Source: Christensenella sp964494645
GTDB taxonomy: Bacteria; Bacillota; Clostridia; Christensenellales; Christensenellaceae
DNA length: 5,810 bases
Reading direction: 5' to 3'
Assembly: GCA_964494645.1 (NCBI GenBank)
Contig: CAZBSH010000089.1
Span: forward strand, 1 to 5,810
Part shown: piece after piece, positions 1 through 5,638 of the stretch
How the letters are laid out: every line of letters starts with the position of its first letter
Numbering within the stretch: position 1 is the first letter of the stretch
The notes under the pieces: generated by a model
The model's input: only the letters and a program-made list of their open reading frames with translations
What the model was told of the DNA's origin: nothing
Database searches by the model: none
Position numbers and translations under genes: made by a program

Positions 1-297
1 GTGTGTTCGAATATGAAAAAATATGATGTAGAGTACAAGCAAGAGGTATGTAAGAGAATCGTAAATGAAGGAGAGAGTACGGCACAGGTTGCCCGGGAAC
101 TCGGGATCAGCGCAGATACGGTATACACATGGGTATCGCGTTACCGCCAGAGCGGAACGGATAGTTTCCCCGGAAGCGGACGCCTGAGACCCGAAGACGC
201 GGAGCTAAAGCGTATGCAAAAAGAGATACGGGATCTCAGAGAGGAAAACGAGATACTAAAAAAGGCGGCGGCCTACTTCGCAAAAAACCAGAAGTAA
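1..297 (+). CDS. IS3-family transposase OrfA (DNA-binding subunit)
   Basis: The product is the small DNA-binding protein of an IS3-type transposase, which recognises the terminal repeats and, when fused by frameshifting to OrfB, forms OrfAB transposase. Numbered from the ATG at 13, residues about 4-45 form a helix-turn-helix (recognition segment VARELGISADTVYTWVSRY). Residues 62-84 form a leucine zipper with a/d positions L65, M68, I72, L75, N79 and L82. The ending KKAAAYFAKNQK is typical of the family. Length (94-98 residues) is normal. The start is unsettled: GTG at 1 sits on the window edge with any ribosome site out of view, while ATG at 13 gives a typical OrfA N-terminus but has no Shine-Dalgarno in the 12 visible bases. 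OrfA itself looks intact, but its partner OrfB is truncated. Confidence 0.85.
   Translation: MCSNMKKYDVEYKQEVCKRIVNEGESTAQVARELGISADTVYTWVSRYRQSGTDSFPGSGRLRPEDAELKRMQKEIRDLREENEILKKAAAYFAKNQK
258..264 (+). other. Programmed -1 frameshift heptamer A AAA AAG
   Basis: Within orfA the codons CTA AAA AAG place the heptamer A AAA AAG in exactly the phase used by IS3-family elements for -1 slippage. After slippage the reading continues as K-K-G-G-G-L-L-R-K-K-P-E-V-K-R-Y-A-F-I, entering the orfB frame without a stop. The site appears intact although the downstream orfB is truncated, so any fusion product would lack the catalytic domain. Confidence 0.75.
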
Positions 298-467
298 AGC
301 GGTATGCGTTCATCCAGACCGAATGCAGTCAACACCGGGTTACGAAGATGTGTAAGATACTGCGCGTATCGCGACAGGGGTATTATGCATGGGTGAAGCG
401 CCCGGAGCGCAAACGAGAACATAAAAAATACGCAAGTGTGGGCACACTTGCATTGCTTGCCGGTTAG
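261..467 (+). pseudogene. Truncated IS3-family transposase OrfB (N-terminal fragment)
   Basis: This is the frame entered after the -1 shift. It reads through YAFIQTECSQHRVTKMCKIL and then RVSRQGYYAWVKRPERKR, the N-terminal helix-turn-helix-like segment that precedes the integrase core in IS3 OrfB proteins. Similarity ends near codons 423-431 (H-K-K). The frame then runs through unrelated sequence to a TAG at 465-467. A full OrfB is about 270-290 residues with a DDE catalytic triad. Only about 50-55 OrfB-like residues remain and none of the catalytic residues is present, so this fragment cannot catalyse transposition. Confidence 0.8.
423..451 (-). terminator. Possible minus-strand intrinsic terminator at the IS junction
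   Basis: Read on the minus strand, GCAAGTGT (451-444) and ACACTTGC (439-432) form a perfect 8-bp stem around a GCCC loop. It is followed by GTA and six T residues (428-423). This fits a modest Rho-independent terminator for transcription coming from the right. The T-run lies within the orfB remnant and the stem at or beyond its edge, so the pairing could be a product of the junction rather than a selected terminator. Confidence 0.3.
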
Positions 468-712
468 CGGAACCCTTGAAAGTCTCACACTCTTTGCTCC
501 TTGGTTTTTCATATCGCCCCCATACATTGTATAATTCACATGTCATACGTGGAATGATTTTAAATGCTATATAGATACGCTGAATAATTCATAAGTAGCC
601 GTGTTTGAATATTTTTCCGAAAAGAAATATAATAAATATATCAATGAATGGCGGTGAGTATGCGGACTATTTGACAGCGAAAGGGCGATAACAAATAAAA
701 GCAGGTGTATGT
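432..712. other. Gene-poor stretch between the IS remnant and the regulator gene
   Basis: No convincing gene is present. Visible items are the junction hairpin (432-451), a minus-strand frame beginning at ATG 512-510 preceded by GGGGG (521-517), a TACATTGTA palindrome at 523-531 overlapping a TATAAT (530-535), the promoter at 605-633, and two very short plus-strand frames. One is GTG 601-657, MFEYFSEKKYNKYINEWR, which overlaps the promoter. The other is ATG 644-691, MNGGEYADYLTAKGR. Neither short frame has a good ribosome site. They may be chance or decayed remnants of a gene destroyed by the IS insertion and deletion. Confidence 0.5.
605..633 (+). promoter_or_regulatory. SigA-type promoter for the response regulator operon
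   Basis: TTGAAT (605-610) is separated by exactly 17 bp from a perfect TATAAT (628-633), in an AT-rich setting. Transcription would start near 640, giving a leader of about 70 nt before the regulator start at 713. This is the best promoter in the upstream region by hexamer match and spacing. No TGTNA half-sites like those upstream of the ATPase gene were found here, so the regulator pair may be expressed constitutively. Confidence 0.55.
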
Positions 713-1381
713 ATGAATATTTTTTTATTGGAAGATGATTTATCATTGCAAAAAGGCATTACCTTAAAACTGCAAAAAGAAGGGCATACCGTGCAATGCG
801 CGACAGATACAAAATCAGCAGCTTCCTATATACGCAAACGGTTCGATTTCGCCGTTATAGACATCAATCTTCCAGATGGCAGCGGTCTTGATGTGTGCAA
901 ACACCTTAGGATGGTATGGCCGGGCTTACACATACTGATATTGACTGCTAATGATACCGAAACGGATATTGTTGTCGGATATGAGCTCGGAGCGGACGAT
1001 TATATGACAAAACCATTTAGCTTATCCGTGTTGATTTCCAAAATAAATGCCGTACAGCGGCGCATTGAAAACGTTGCTGACAGTAATCCATTGTCGTTTG
1101 ACCCCGCCAAACAAACCGCTTTCATTCAAGGAAAGTTAGTATCTCTGACAAAAAATGAAACGAGGTTATTAAACGCTTTTTTACATCACATCGGTCAAAT
1201 ACTTACCAAAGACCAACTGCTCCAAACTTTATGGGATATTGATGGTGAATTTGTCGATGAAAACACGTTGGCAGTAAATATTCAACGCCTGCGGAACAAG
1301 ATTGAAAGCGATGCGAAAAAACCACAACTGATAGAAAATATACGTGGAGTGGGTTATCGCTTGAACGGAGAACTGTTATGA
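713..1381 (+). CDS. OmpR/PhoB-family response regulator
   Basis: This is a cytoplasmic transcription factor activated by phosphorylation from the adjoining kinase. The receiver domain spans residues about 1-115, with acidic residues E7-D8-D9, phospho-acceptor D50 in the segment AVIDINLPDGSG, switch residue T78 and K100 in the TKPF motif. The winged-helix DNA-binding domain covers about 125-220, with the family segments VDENTLAVNIQRLRNKIE and IRGVGYRLNG at its end. Length (222 residues) is standard. The ATG at 713 has AGGTG (703-707) five bases upstream, and the protein begins directly at the first receiver strand. The stop overlaps the kinase start as ATGA, indicating translational coupling. 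The likely target is the transporter promoter, where OmpR-type half-sites lie at 2203-2229. VanR/BceR-like regulators share this layout; the signal cannot be inferred from the sequence. Confidence 0.95.
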   Translation: MNIFLLEDDLSLQKGITLKLQKEGHTVQCATDTKSAASYIRKRFDFAVIDINLPDGSGLDVCKHLRMVWPGLHILILTANDTETDIVVGYELGADDYMTKPFSLSVLISKINAVQRRIENVADSNPLSFDPAKQTAFIQGKLVSLTKNETRLLNAFLHHIGQILTKDQLLQTLWDIDGEFVDENTLAVNIQRLRNKIESDAKKPQLIENIRGVGYRLNGELL

Positions 1382-2208
1382 ATGAAAAGTTGAGCAAAAG
1401 GGATAAGGCTCTGCTCGAAAATCTTGACAGGCTCCTTGCAGGACAGCCGGTAAAGGAACCGTCAAATTTTATAGAAGATAAAATTTTACAGGTATTGAAA
1501 ACATATGAATACACAGAGGAACAGCGTGCGCAGGAACAGGCAAATGTTGCCAGTCTTATGAGTGACATTTCACATCAGCTTAAAACACCCTTGTCGGCAC
1601 TTTCTCTTCACTTGGAGCTTGCGGGCGATGAAGCTTTGAATCCTTCGGAACGCAAGGCGGCGTTAAAAGAATGCCGAAAACAATTAGAAAAAATACGATT
1701 TCTCTCTGAAAATATGTTCAAAGCGGCGCGGCTTGAATCAGGGCTGATTTCTGTACAAAAGACGAATTACGATATTATTCCAACCATTCTTTCATCTGTT
1801 TTTGCCATACAACCTGCAGTATCGGCAAAAGGTCTTACCCTTGATGTGCATATTCCCGATTCGCTTACCGTCCCGCATGACCCTGTCTGGGTAAAAGAAG
1901 CAATACTGAACATTCTTGATAATGCAGTAAAGTATACGAAAAGCGGTCATATAACAGTTACACTTGAAAAGGGCGCGATTTACACGCGCATTGATATTGC
2001 AGATACAGGAATCGGTATTTCGCCGGAAAATTATGCGAAGGTGTTTACACGGTTTTATCGGGTAAGGCAACGCGGAACCGAAAAAGTTGATGGTACGGGG
2101 CTTGGATTGTCAATTGCCCGCGAAATATTACGCCAGCAGGGCGGAAATATAACGGTGTCTTCAAACGGCGAGGGAAGCATATTCTCTCTATTCTTACAAA
2201 ACTGTTAG
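1378..2208 (+). CDS. Soluble sensor histidine kinase without transmembrane segments
   Basis: This kinase is the partner of the preceding regulator. Its order is a charged N-terminal region (1-55), a HisKA dimerisation/phospho-acceptor domain (about 56-122) with the H-box ISHQLKTPLSAL and phospho-acceptor H66, and a HATPase domain (about 130-275). The latter has the N-box NILDNAVKYT (N178, N182), G1 box DTGIGIS (209-215), F box FTRFYRV and G2 box DGTGLGLSIA (238-247). All residues needed for ATP binding and phosphotransfer are present. No hydrophobic stretch long enough to cross the membrane exists, and the start is fixed by ATGA overlap with the regulator plus GGAG at 1367-1370, so none has been missed upstream. 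At 276 residues it is shorter than two-helix BceS/VanS-type kinases. It probably detects its signal indirectly, perhaps through the permease encoded downstream; that is inference. Confidence 0.94.
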   Translation: MNEKLSKRDKALLENLDRLLAGQPVKEPSNFIEDKILQVLKTYEYTEEQRAQEQANVASLMSDISHQLKTPLSALSLHLELAGDEALNPSERKAALKECRKQLEKIRFLSENMFKAARLESGLISVQKTNYDIIPTILSSVFAIQPAVSAKGLTLDVHIPDSLTVPHDPVWVKEAILNILDNAVKYTKSGHITVTLEKGAIYTRIDIADTGIGISPENYAKVFTRFYRVRQRGTEKVDGTGLGLSIAREILRQQGGNITVSSNGEGSIFSLFLQNC

Positions 2209-2229
2209 CCTTTTGTCATAGTGCTGTAA
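2203..2229 (+). promoter_or_regulatory. Putative response-regulator operator: three TGTNA half-sites at 11-bp spacing
   Basis: TGTTA (2203-2207), TGTCA (2214-2218) and TGTAA (2225-2229) recur with an exact 11-bp period, one helical turn. A degenerate TCTTA stands one step further upstream at 2192-2196. The last two, read as TTGTCAT-N4-CTGTAAG, resemble the Pho-box pattern bound by PhoB/OmpR-family dimers. The first half-site overlaps the kinase stop codon. The last ends about 11 bp before a TATACT hexamer (2241-2246), where an activator would replace a poor -35 element. The binding protein is inferred to be the regulator encoded at 713-1381. Confidence 0.5.
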
Positions 2230-2240
2230 GTATTGGTATT

Positions 2241-2246
2241 TATACT
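2241..2246 (+). promoter_or_regulatory. -10 element of a probable activated promoter for the ABC transporter
   Basis: TATACT matches the SigA -10 consensus at five of six positions. No -35 hexamer lies at normal spacing: TTGTCA at 2213-2218 is 22 bp away. This fits a promoter that needs an activator bound at the adjacent half-sites. Initiation near 2253 would leave just enough leader for the ribosome site at 2254-2263. Confidence 0.4.
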
Positions 2247-2253
2247 GATGATG

Positions 2254-2263
2254 AAAGGCGGGG
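2254..2263 (+). promoter_or_regulatory. Ribosome binding site supporting the TTG start of the ATPase gene
   Basis: The purine-rich AAAGGCGGGG ends six bases before TTG 2270-2272. The next in-frame ATG (2282) would be 18 bases away, too far for efficient initiation. This favours the TTG as the start. Confidence 0.55.
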
Positions 2264-2269
2264 ATTGTT

Positions 2270-2938
2270 TTGAATAAGATAATGTACACAGAAAACTTAA
2301 AGAAAATCTACAAAAATGGCGATAATGAAGTTCACGCGCTGCGCGATGTTAATTTTTCAATTATGCGGGGAGAATCCGTCGCAATAATAGGCTCGTCAGG
2401 CTCGGGAAAAAGCACACTTCTCCATTTGCTCGGCGGCATAGATCGTCCGACTGATGGCAAAGTCTTTCTTGAGGATAAAGACATTTACGCGCAAAATGAC
2501 GAGGAGCTTTCGCTCTTTCGCCGCAGGCGCGTAGGTTTTGTGTTTCAGGCGTATAACCTTATGCCGTATTTAACAGTATATGAAAATATTGTGTTGCCAC
2601 TTGGGCTGGACGGGCGTAAGGCCGACACAGAGCGCGTTGATGGGTTGATTGAATCATTAGGTTTAACGAATAAACGTAAAAGTCTGCCGAATCAACTCTC
2701 AGGCGGTCAACAGCAGCGCGTGGCAATCGCCCGTGCGCTTGTTACTCAGCCGGCTATAGTACTTGCCGATGAACCGACCGGCAACCTCGATTCGCGCACC
2801 GGCGCGGAGGTATTAAACCTTTTACGCTCTTCTGCAAATAAGCTCGGACAGACACTTGCAATAATTACTCATGACGATAAAGTAGCGCAGTTTTGCGACC
2901 GCATCCTGCACATCGAGGACGGGGTGATTGTGCAGTGA
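2270..2938 (+). CDS. ABC transporter ATP-binding protein (MacB/LolD/BceA type)
   Basis: This is the cytoplasmic nucleotide-binding subunit that powers the permease encoded next. It carries a complete ATPase motif set: Walker A GSSGSGKST (41-49, K47), Q-loop Q93 in FVFQAYNLMPYLTVYENI, signature LSGGQQQR (143-150), Walker B IVLADEP (163-169, catalytic E168), D-loop GNLDS and H-loop H201 in ITHDD. The motif pair FQAYNLMP and LADEPTGNLD is characteristic of the mechanotransducing MacB/LolD/FtsE group and of BceA-like peptide-detoxification ATPases. Its 222 residues match that group. The start chosen is TTG 2270, from the ribosome site just upstream. Its stop overlaps the GTG start of the permease as GTGA, so the two subunits should be made in a fixed ratio. 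The 61-bp gap after the kinase carries its own apparent regulated promoter. Confidence 0.96.
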   Translation: MNKIMYTENLKKIYKNGDNEVHALRDVNFSIMRGESVAIIGSSGSGKSTLLHLLGGIDRPTDGKVFLEDKDIYAQNDEELSLFRRRRVGFVFQAYNLMPYLTVYENIVLPLGLDGRKADTERVDGLIESLGLTNKRKSLPNQLSGGQQQRVAIARALVTQPAIVLADEPTGNLDSRTGAEVLNLLRSSANKLGQTLAIITHDDKVAQFCDRILHIEDGVIVQ

Positions 2939-5385
2939 ATATACGAAAATATGCATATAAGAGCTTTCGGCATACTTCCGGAAAAGGCGTTGTATTTATG
3001 ATCGCACTCTCCGTCATGCTGCTTTGCGCCGTGATGAATATTGCAACAAGTCTTCAAAAAACCATCTTCGAAGACGCCGTTTCCATTGCCGGTGACGCGC
3101 ATTGCAAATATTCAAATGTAACATCGGAGCAAGTGGAACAACTTTCCTCTCAGCATTCAGTGGAGTGGTCAGATACATATTTTGAGCTGAGACAACTAGT
3201 GGGAGGCATCCCAGGCAGCCCCGGGACAATGGATCTTGTTCACTTTACTCGGCTGGGAGGAATGGAGGGGTTTAAGCTGACAAGCGGACGCGCGCCAAAA
3301 GAAATAAACGAGGTTGCATTGTCTCCAAATGTGGCAAAGCTGTTCGGGGTTTCCGGCAAGGTTGGAGAGCGATTTACAATGACGCTGCGAAATCCGTACG
3401 AAACGGAAACGATATCCACCGACTTCATTATATCGGGCATCATGCAGGAACAGCCTTATTTTGAAGCAATGGAAATGTATATGATTTTTGTCTCAGAGCC
3501 TTTTGTAGTTGAACACGGAAATTTTCCCGAAGTTTATTACGATATTAGAACGGCAAACGAATATGATCGGCGCGAATTATTTGTACACTTCAAAGACGGT
3601 TTTCCGCCTCAAGATACAGCCAAAGAAATAGGGGCGGCGGCGGGCATAAAAGAATCTGACATTGCGTTTAACTACCAATATCTCAACGCAAATCTCCAAA
3701 ACCCCCTGATCATTACGATCATTTCGGTGGCTTTGCTCATTCTTATGCTTGCCGGAGGCATTATCATTTACAATGCCTTCAATATCATTGTTGCAAAGAA
3801 GACCAAGCAATACGGTTTGCTTACGCTGGTTGGCGCGTCCAAAAAGCAGATTCGCTCCTGCGTATATATGGAAGCCTTACTAAACGCGGTGTGCGCTATT
3901 CCGATAGGGCTGGCACTTGGCACAGGGTTTAGCTATGCCGTGCTGCCGTTTTTACAGAGCGTTATGGGCAATATTTTGAATAATGCTACTCTTATTTATC
4001 ATATTACTCCGTTGGCGTACTGTTTTACGATTTTGCTTGCTTTTATTATGGTTTTCATGGGAGCGGTGCGTCCCGCGCGAAAAGCCGCCAAAGTCGCGCC
4101 CGTAGAAGCGGTGCGTTTTTCGGCCGCAACAGAACAATACAACAAACGCAAAGAAAACAAAAATATCAGTTTGCCGATTTTGGCGCGCCTGAATATGCAG
4201 CGCAACCGAGGACGCACAATCGGCATAATTTTATCGCTTTCCATTAGCGGCATACTATTTCTTCTCGTTTCCGCTGTGATGTTTTCGATGGTTAACAATA
4301 TGGAAAATGTCGCGCGCAATTCGGTTGTGGGTGACATTCAAATAGAGCCCGGAAAGCCGGTAACCGCGGGATACGAATACGATCCCGAAGCTGATTTTTT
4401 AAATAATGAAACCATAGAAAACATAAGAAACGTAGACGGCGTAACAGGCGCAGAACTTTTTTACGCAAAGAATTATCGTATTGACGAAGCCGAGATTGGC
4501 GAGAACGGGTTTGAAAGTCAATTTGGTATTATTGCGGGGGTGGACGAGTCCCTTTTCAATGAAATTCTGAAAAAAAACTCTGCAGGTTCCCCTTCACACA
4601 ATAATTTTGACGATCCATTGAGCGTAATTGCAATCAATACGGGTTATGCCGAATATTTTAACTATACTCTCGGGCAAACTGTGACCGCGTATTTACAAGA
4701 TAGTTTGGGTAAACATAACGGTCAAACAGTCAGCCTTAAGATTATCGGCATTGTATCGACAAGCGATATCCCCAACTATATAATGAATGCGGGAACACTT
4801 CCCAGCCTGTTTATGCCGCAGAAATCTTATGAGGCAAACGGTTTTGATATGCTCTGCCAGAGTATGATCCTTAGCATTGATTCAGAAAAACATGACCTTA
4901 TCACCAAAGCATTGGACGAGATATGCGCTCAAAACGGTCATATCCATTACAAGTCTTTTATTGAGCTTACAAGAGAATATCAGCGACAGCTTATCGGAAT
5001 TACCTCCCTTATTATGTCGGCTCTCGCAATCGTCGCATTGGTGGGGATTTTGAATCTCGTCAGTTCCACTCTTATTGGAATTAAGCAGCGGCAGCGGGAG
5101 TTTGGTGTGCTGTCCGCGCTGGGATTAAGCCCAAAGGGGCTTAGAAAACTTCTTCGGTATGAAGGATTTCTGATATCTGGCCTCAGCATAGCGCTTTCAA
5201 GTATTGTCGGCATATTATCGGGATATGGGATACTTACGGCACTACAGATGGAATTTACGTTTCCGTTTATTTCTGTGCTAATTATTTGCCTCGTGTTTGG
5301 AATAGTGCCCTACTGCATTACGCGCATTGCGATAAAGCGGCTGAACAAGAATACGATTGTTACACTGCTCGGGCAAGAAGAATGA
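2935..5385 (+). CDS. FtsX/MacB-type ABC transporter permease, two FtsX domains
   Basis: This 816-residue membrane subunit pairs with the preceding ATPase. Predicted helices are TM1 17-38, TM2 258-285, TM3 312-340, TM4 358-380, TM5 430-453, TM6 686-714, TM7 745-768 and TM8 777-799. Large extracytoplasmic domains lie at about 39-257 and 454-685, so the protein is two copies of a one-plus-three helix FtsX unit. GASKKQI follows TM2 and RPARKAAKVAPVEAVR follows TM4, as in the family. The eight-helix plan differs from ten-helix BceB. The start chosen is GTG 2935, overlapping the ATPase stop and preceded by GGGGTG (2921-2926). The upstream in-frame ATG at 2893 would add 14 residues antiparallel in style to a membrane protein N-terminus and deep inside the ATPase gene. 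Such permeases act on the envelope by ATP-driven periplasm-side movements, exporting or displacing peptides, lipids or lipoproteins. The substrate here is unknown. Confidence 0.93.
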   Translation: MNIRKYAYKSFRHTSGKGVVFMIALSVMLLCAVMNIATSLQKTIFEDAVSIAGDAHCKYSNVTSEQVEQLSSQHSVEWSDTYFELRQLVGGIPGSPGTMDLVHFTRLGGMEGFKLTSGRAPKEINEVALSPNVAKLFGVSGKVGERFTMTLRNPYETETISTDFIISGIMQEQPYFEAMEMYMIFVSEPFVVEHGNFPEVYYDIRTANEYDRRELFVHFKDGFPPQDTAKEIGAAAGIKESDIAFNYQYLNANLQNPLIITIISVALLILMLAGGIIIYNAFNIIVAKKTKQYGLLTLVGASKKQIRSCVYMEALLNAVCAIPIGLALGTGFSYAVLPFLQSVMGNILNNATLIYHITPLAYCFTILLAFIMVFMGAVRPARKAAKVAPVEAVRFSAATEQYNKRKENKNISLPILARLNMQRNRGRTIGIILSLSISGILFLLVSAVMFSMVNNMENVARNSVVGDIQIEPGKPVTAGYEYDPEADFLNNETIENIRNVDGVTGAELFYAKNYRIDEAEIGENGFESQFGIIAGVDESLFNEILKKNSAGSPSHNNFDDPLSVIAINTGYAEYFNYTLGQTVTAYLQDSLGKHNGQTVSLKIIGIVSTSDIPNYIMNAGTLPSLFMPQKSYEANGFDMLCQSMILSIDSEKHDLITKALDEICAQNGHIHYKSFIELTREYQRQLIGITSLIMSALAIVALVGILNLVSSTLIGIKQRQREFGVLSALGLSPKGLRKLLRYEGFLISGLSIALSSIVGILSGYGILTALQMEFTFPFISVLIICLVFGIVPYCITRIAIKRLNKNTIVTLLGQEE

Positions 5386-5556
5386 ATGAGCAGTTTTCGC
5401 GGTGAAAAAAAGATTGTAGGTTTGTGGGATATCCCCGGGAACCTTATTGGCTATATATATGCGGTGCGGTGCAAAGGGAATTTTAACGGACTGGCCTATG
5501 ATGGCATAATAAAAAAAGCCGTCATCGACCAGATGATTTCATGCGGCCAGATATAG
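5386..5556 (+). CDS. Possible small protein of 56 residues, translationally coupled to the permease
   Basis: I do not recognise this product. The ATG directly follows the permease stop (TGAATG), and 56 codons stay open to a TAG at 5554-5556. Ribosome-site support is weak (AAGAAG just upstream), so expression would depend on coupling to permease translation. The protein starts with a basic segment (SSFRGEKK), has a short moderately hydrophobic stretch (IPGNLIGYIYAV), contains cysteines at positions 29 and 53, and has no clear membrane helix or signal peptide. Its last third contains the sequence that can pair with the terminator arm at 5570-5580. It lies between the permease and the terminator, so it would belong to the transporter transcript. 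An open frame of this length could also arise by chance. Confidence 0.35.
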   Translation: MSSFRGEKKIVGLWDIPGNLIGYIYAVRCKGNFNGLAYDGIIKKAVIDQMISCGQI

Positions 5557-5580
5557 CAGACACAACGAAATGGCGGCTTT
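5515..5580 (+). promoter_or_regulatory. Alternative pairing partner of the terminator (antiterminator-like arms)
   Basis: AAAGCCGTCAT (5515-5525) can pair over 11 positions, including one G-U, with ATGGCGGCTTT (5570-5580), which is also the 5' arm of the terminator. The nine bases AGCCGTCAT recur exactly at 5517-5525 and 5594-5602, so arm 2 can choose between partners upstream and downstream. The terminator stem is longer and has a shorter loop, so it should win unless something intervenes. Confidence 0.3.
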
Positions 5581-5612
5581 GATAAAAAATCAGAGCCGTC
5601 ATTTCCTTTTTT
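5567..5612 (+). terminator. Strong Rho-independent terminator ending the transporter operon
   Basis: The arms 5567-5583 and 5589-5605 pair at all 17 positions (two are G-U) around an AAAAA loop, with a GC-rich centre. They are followed by C and six T residues (5607-5612). There is no T-run on the minus-strand side, so it acts in the plus direction. It closes the regulator-kinase-transporter module and supports assigning 5386-5556 to the same transcript. Confidence 0.9.
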
Positions 5613-5638
5613 CAAAAGTAGAAATAAGAGGATATATT
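5609..5638 (+). promoter_or_regulatory. Weak candidate promoter downstream of the terminator
   Basis: TTTTCA (5609-5614) and TATATT (5633-5638) are separated by 18 bp. The -35 matches four of six consensus positions and the -10 five of six. Transcription from about 5645 would give a leader of roughly 40 nt before the AGGAGG-preceded ORF at 5688. The -35 overlaps the T-run of the terminator. Confidence 0.3.

Larger units (their letters stand above)
1..431 (+). mobile_element. Truncated IS3-family insertion sequence (orfA plus 5' end of orfB)
   Basis: This is the left portion of an IS3-family element, recognised by the OrfA/OrfB pair in overlapping frames joined by a canonical slippery heptamer. 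The left terminal inverted repeat would lie upstream of the window and is not visible. On the right, recognisable OrfB coding ends near 425-431, and no DDE domain or right inverted repeat follows. The element is therefore a dead remnant, unable to move by itself. It lies in the same orientation as the regulator/transporter module, separated from it by about 280 bp. The exact right breakpoint is inferred from where the protein stops resembling OrfB, so it is uncertain by tens of bases. Confidence 0.8.

Noticed and set aside
506..535. Promoter with TATAAT at 530-535
   Set aside because: The only partner is TTTTCA (506-511) at 18 bp, a weak -35, and the transcript would have a leader of over 170 nt. 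Kept only as a note because of the overlapping palindrome.
671..699. Perfect -35 hexamer TTGACA at 671-676 upstream of the regulator
   Set aside because: No acceptable -10 lies 16-18 bp downstream, and a start there would leave almost no leader before the ribosome site at 703-707. The promoter at 605-633 fits better.
1203..1568. Minus-strand frame of 121 codons opposite the regulator/kinase junction
   Set aside because: It lies wholly antisense to two clearly real genes, has no recognisable motif, and is explained by their codon structure. The same applies to the other minus-strand frames opposite the kinase and permease.
2282..2284. ATPase start at ATG 2282
   Set aside because: The ribosome site at 2254-2263 is 18 bases away from it but six from TTG 2270, and the TTG start gives a normal N-terminal length.
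2893..2934. Permease start at ATG 2893
   Set aside because: It would add 14 residues lying deep inside the ATPase gene. GTG 2935, overlapping the stop as GTGA, gives the normal N-terminus close to TM1.
2935..5385. Classification as BceB permease
   Set aside because: BceB-type permeases are about 650 residues with ten helices and one large domain between helices 7 and 8. This protein has eight helices and two large extracytoplasmic domains.
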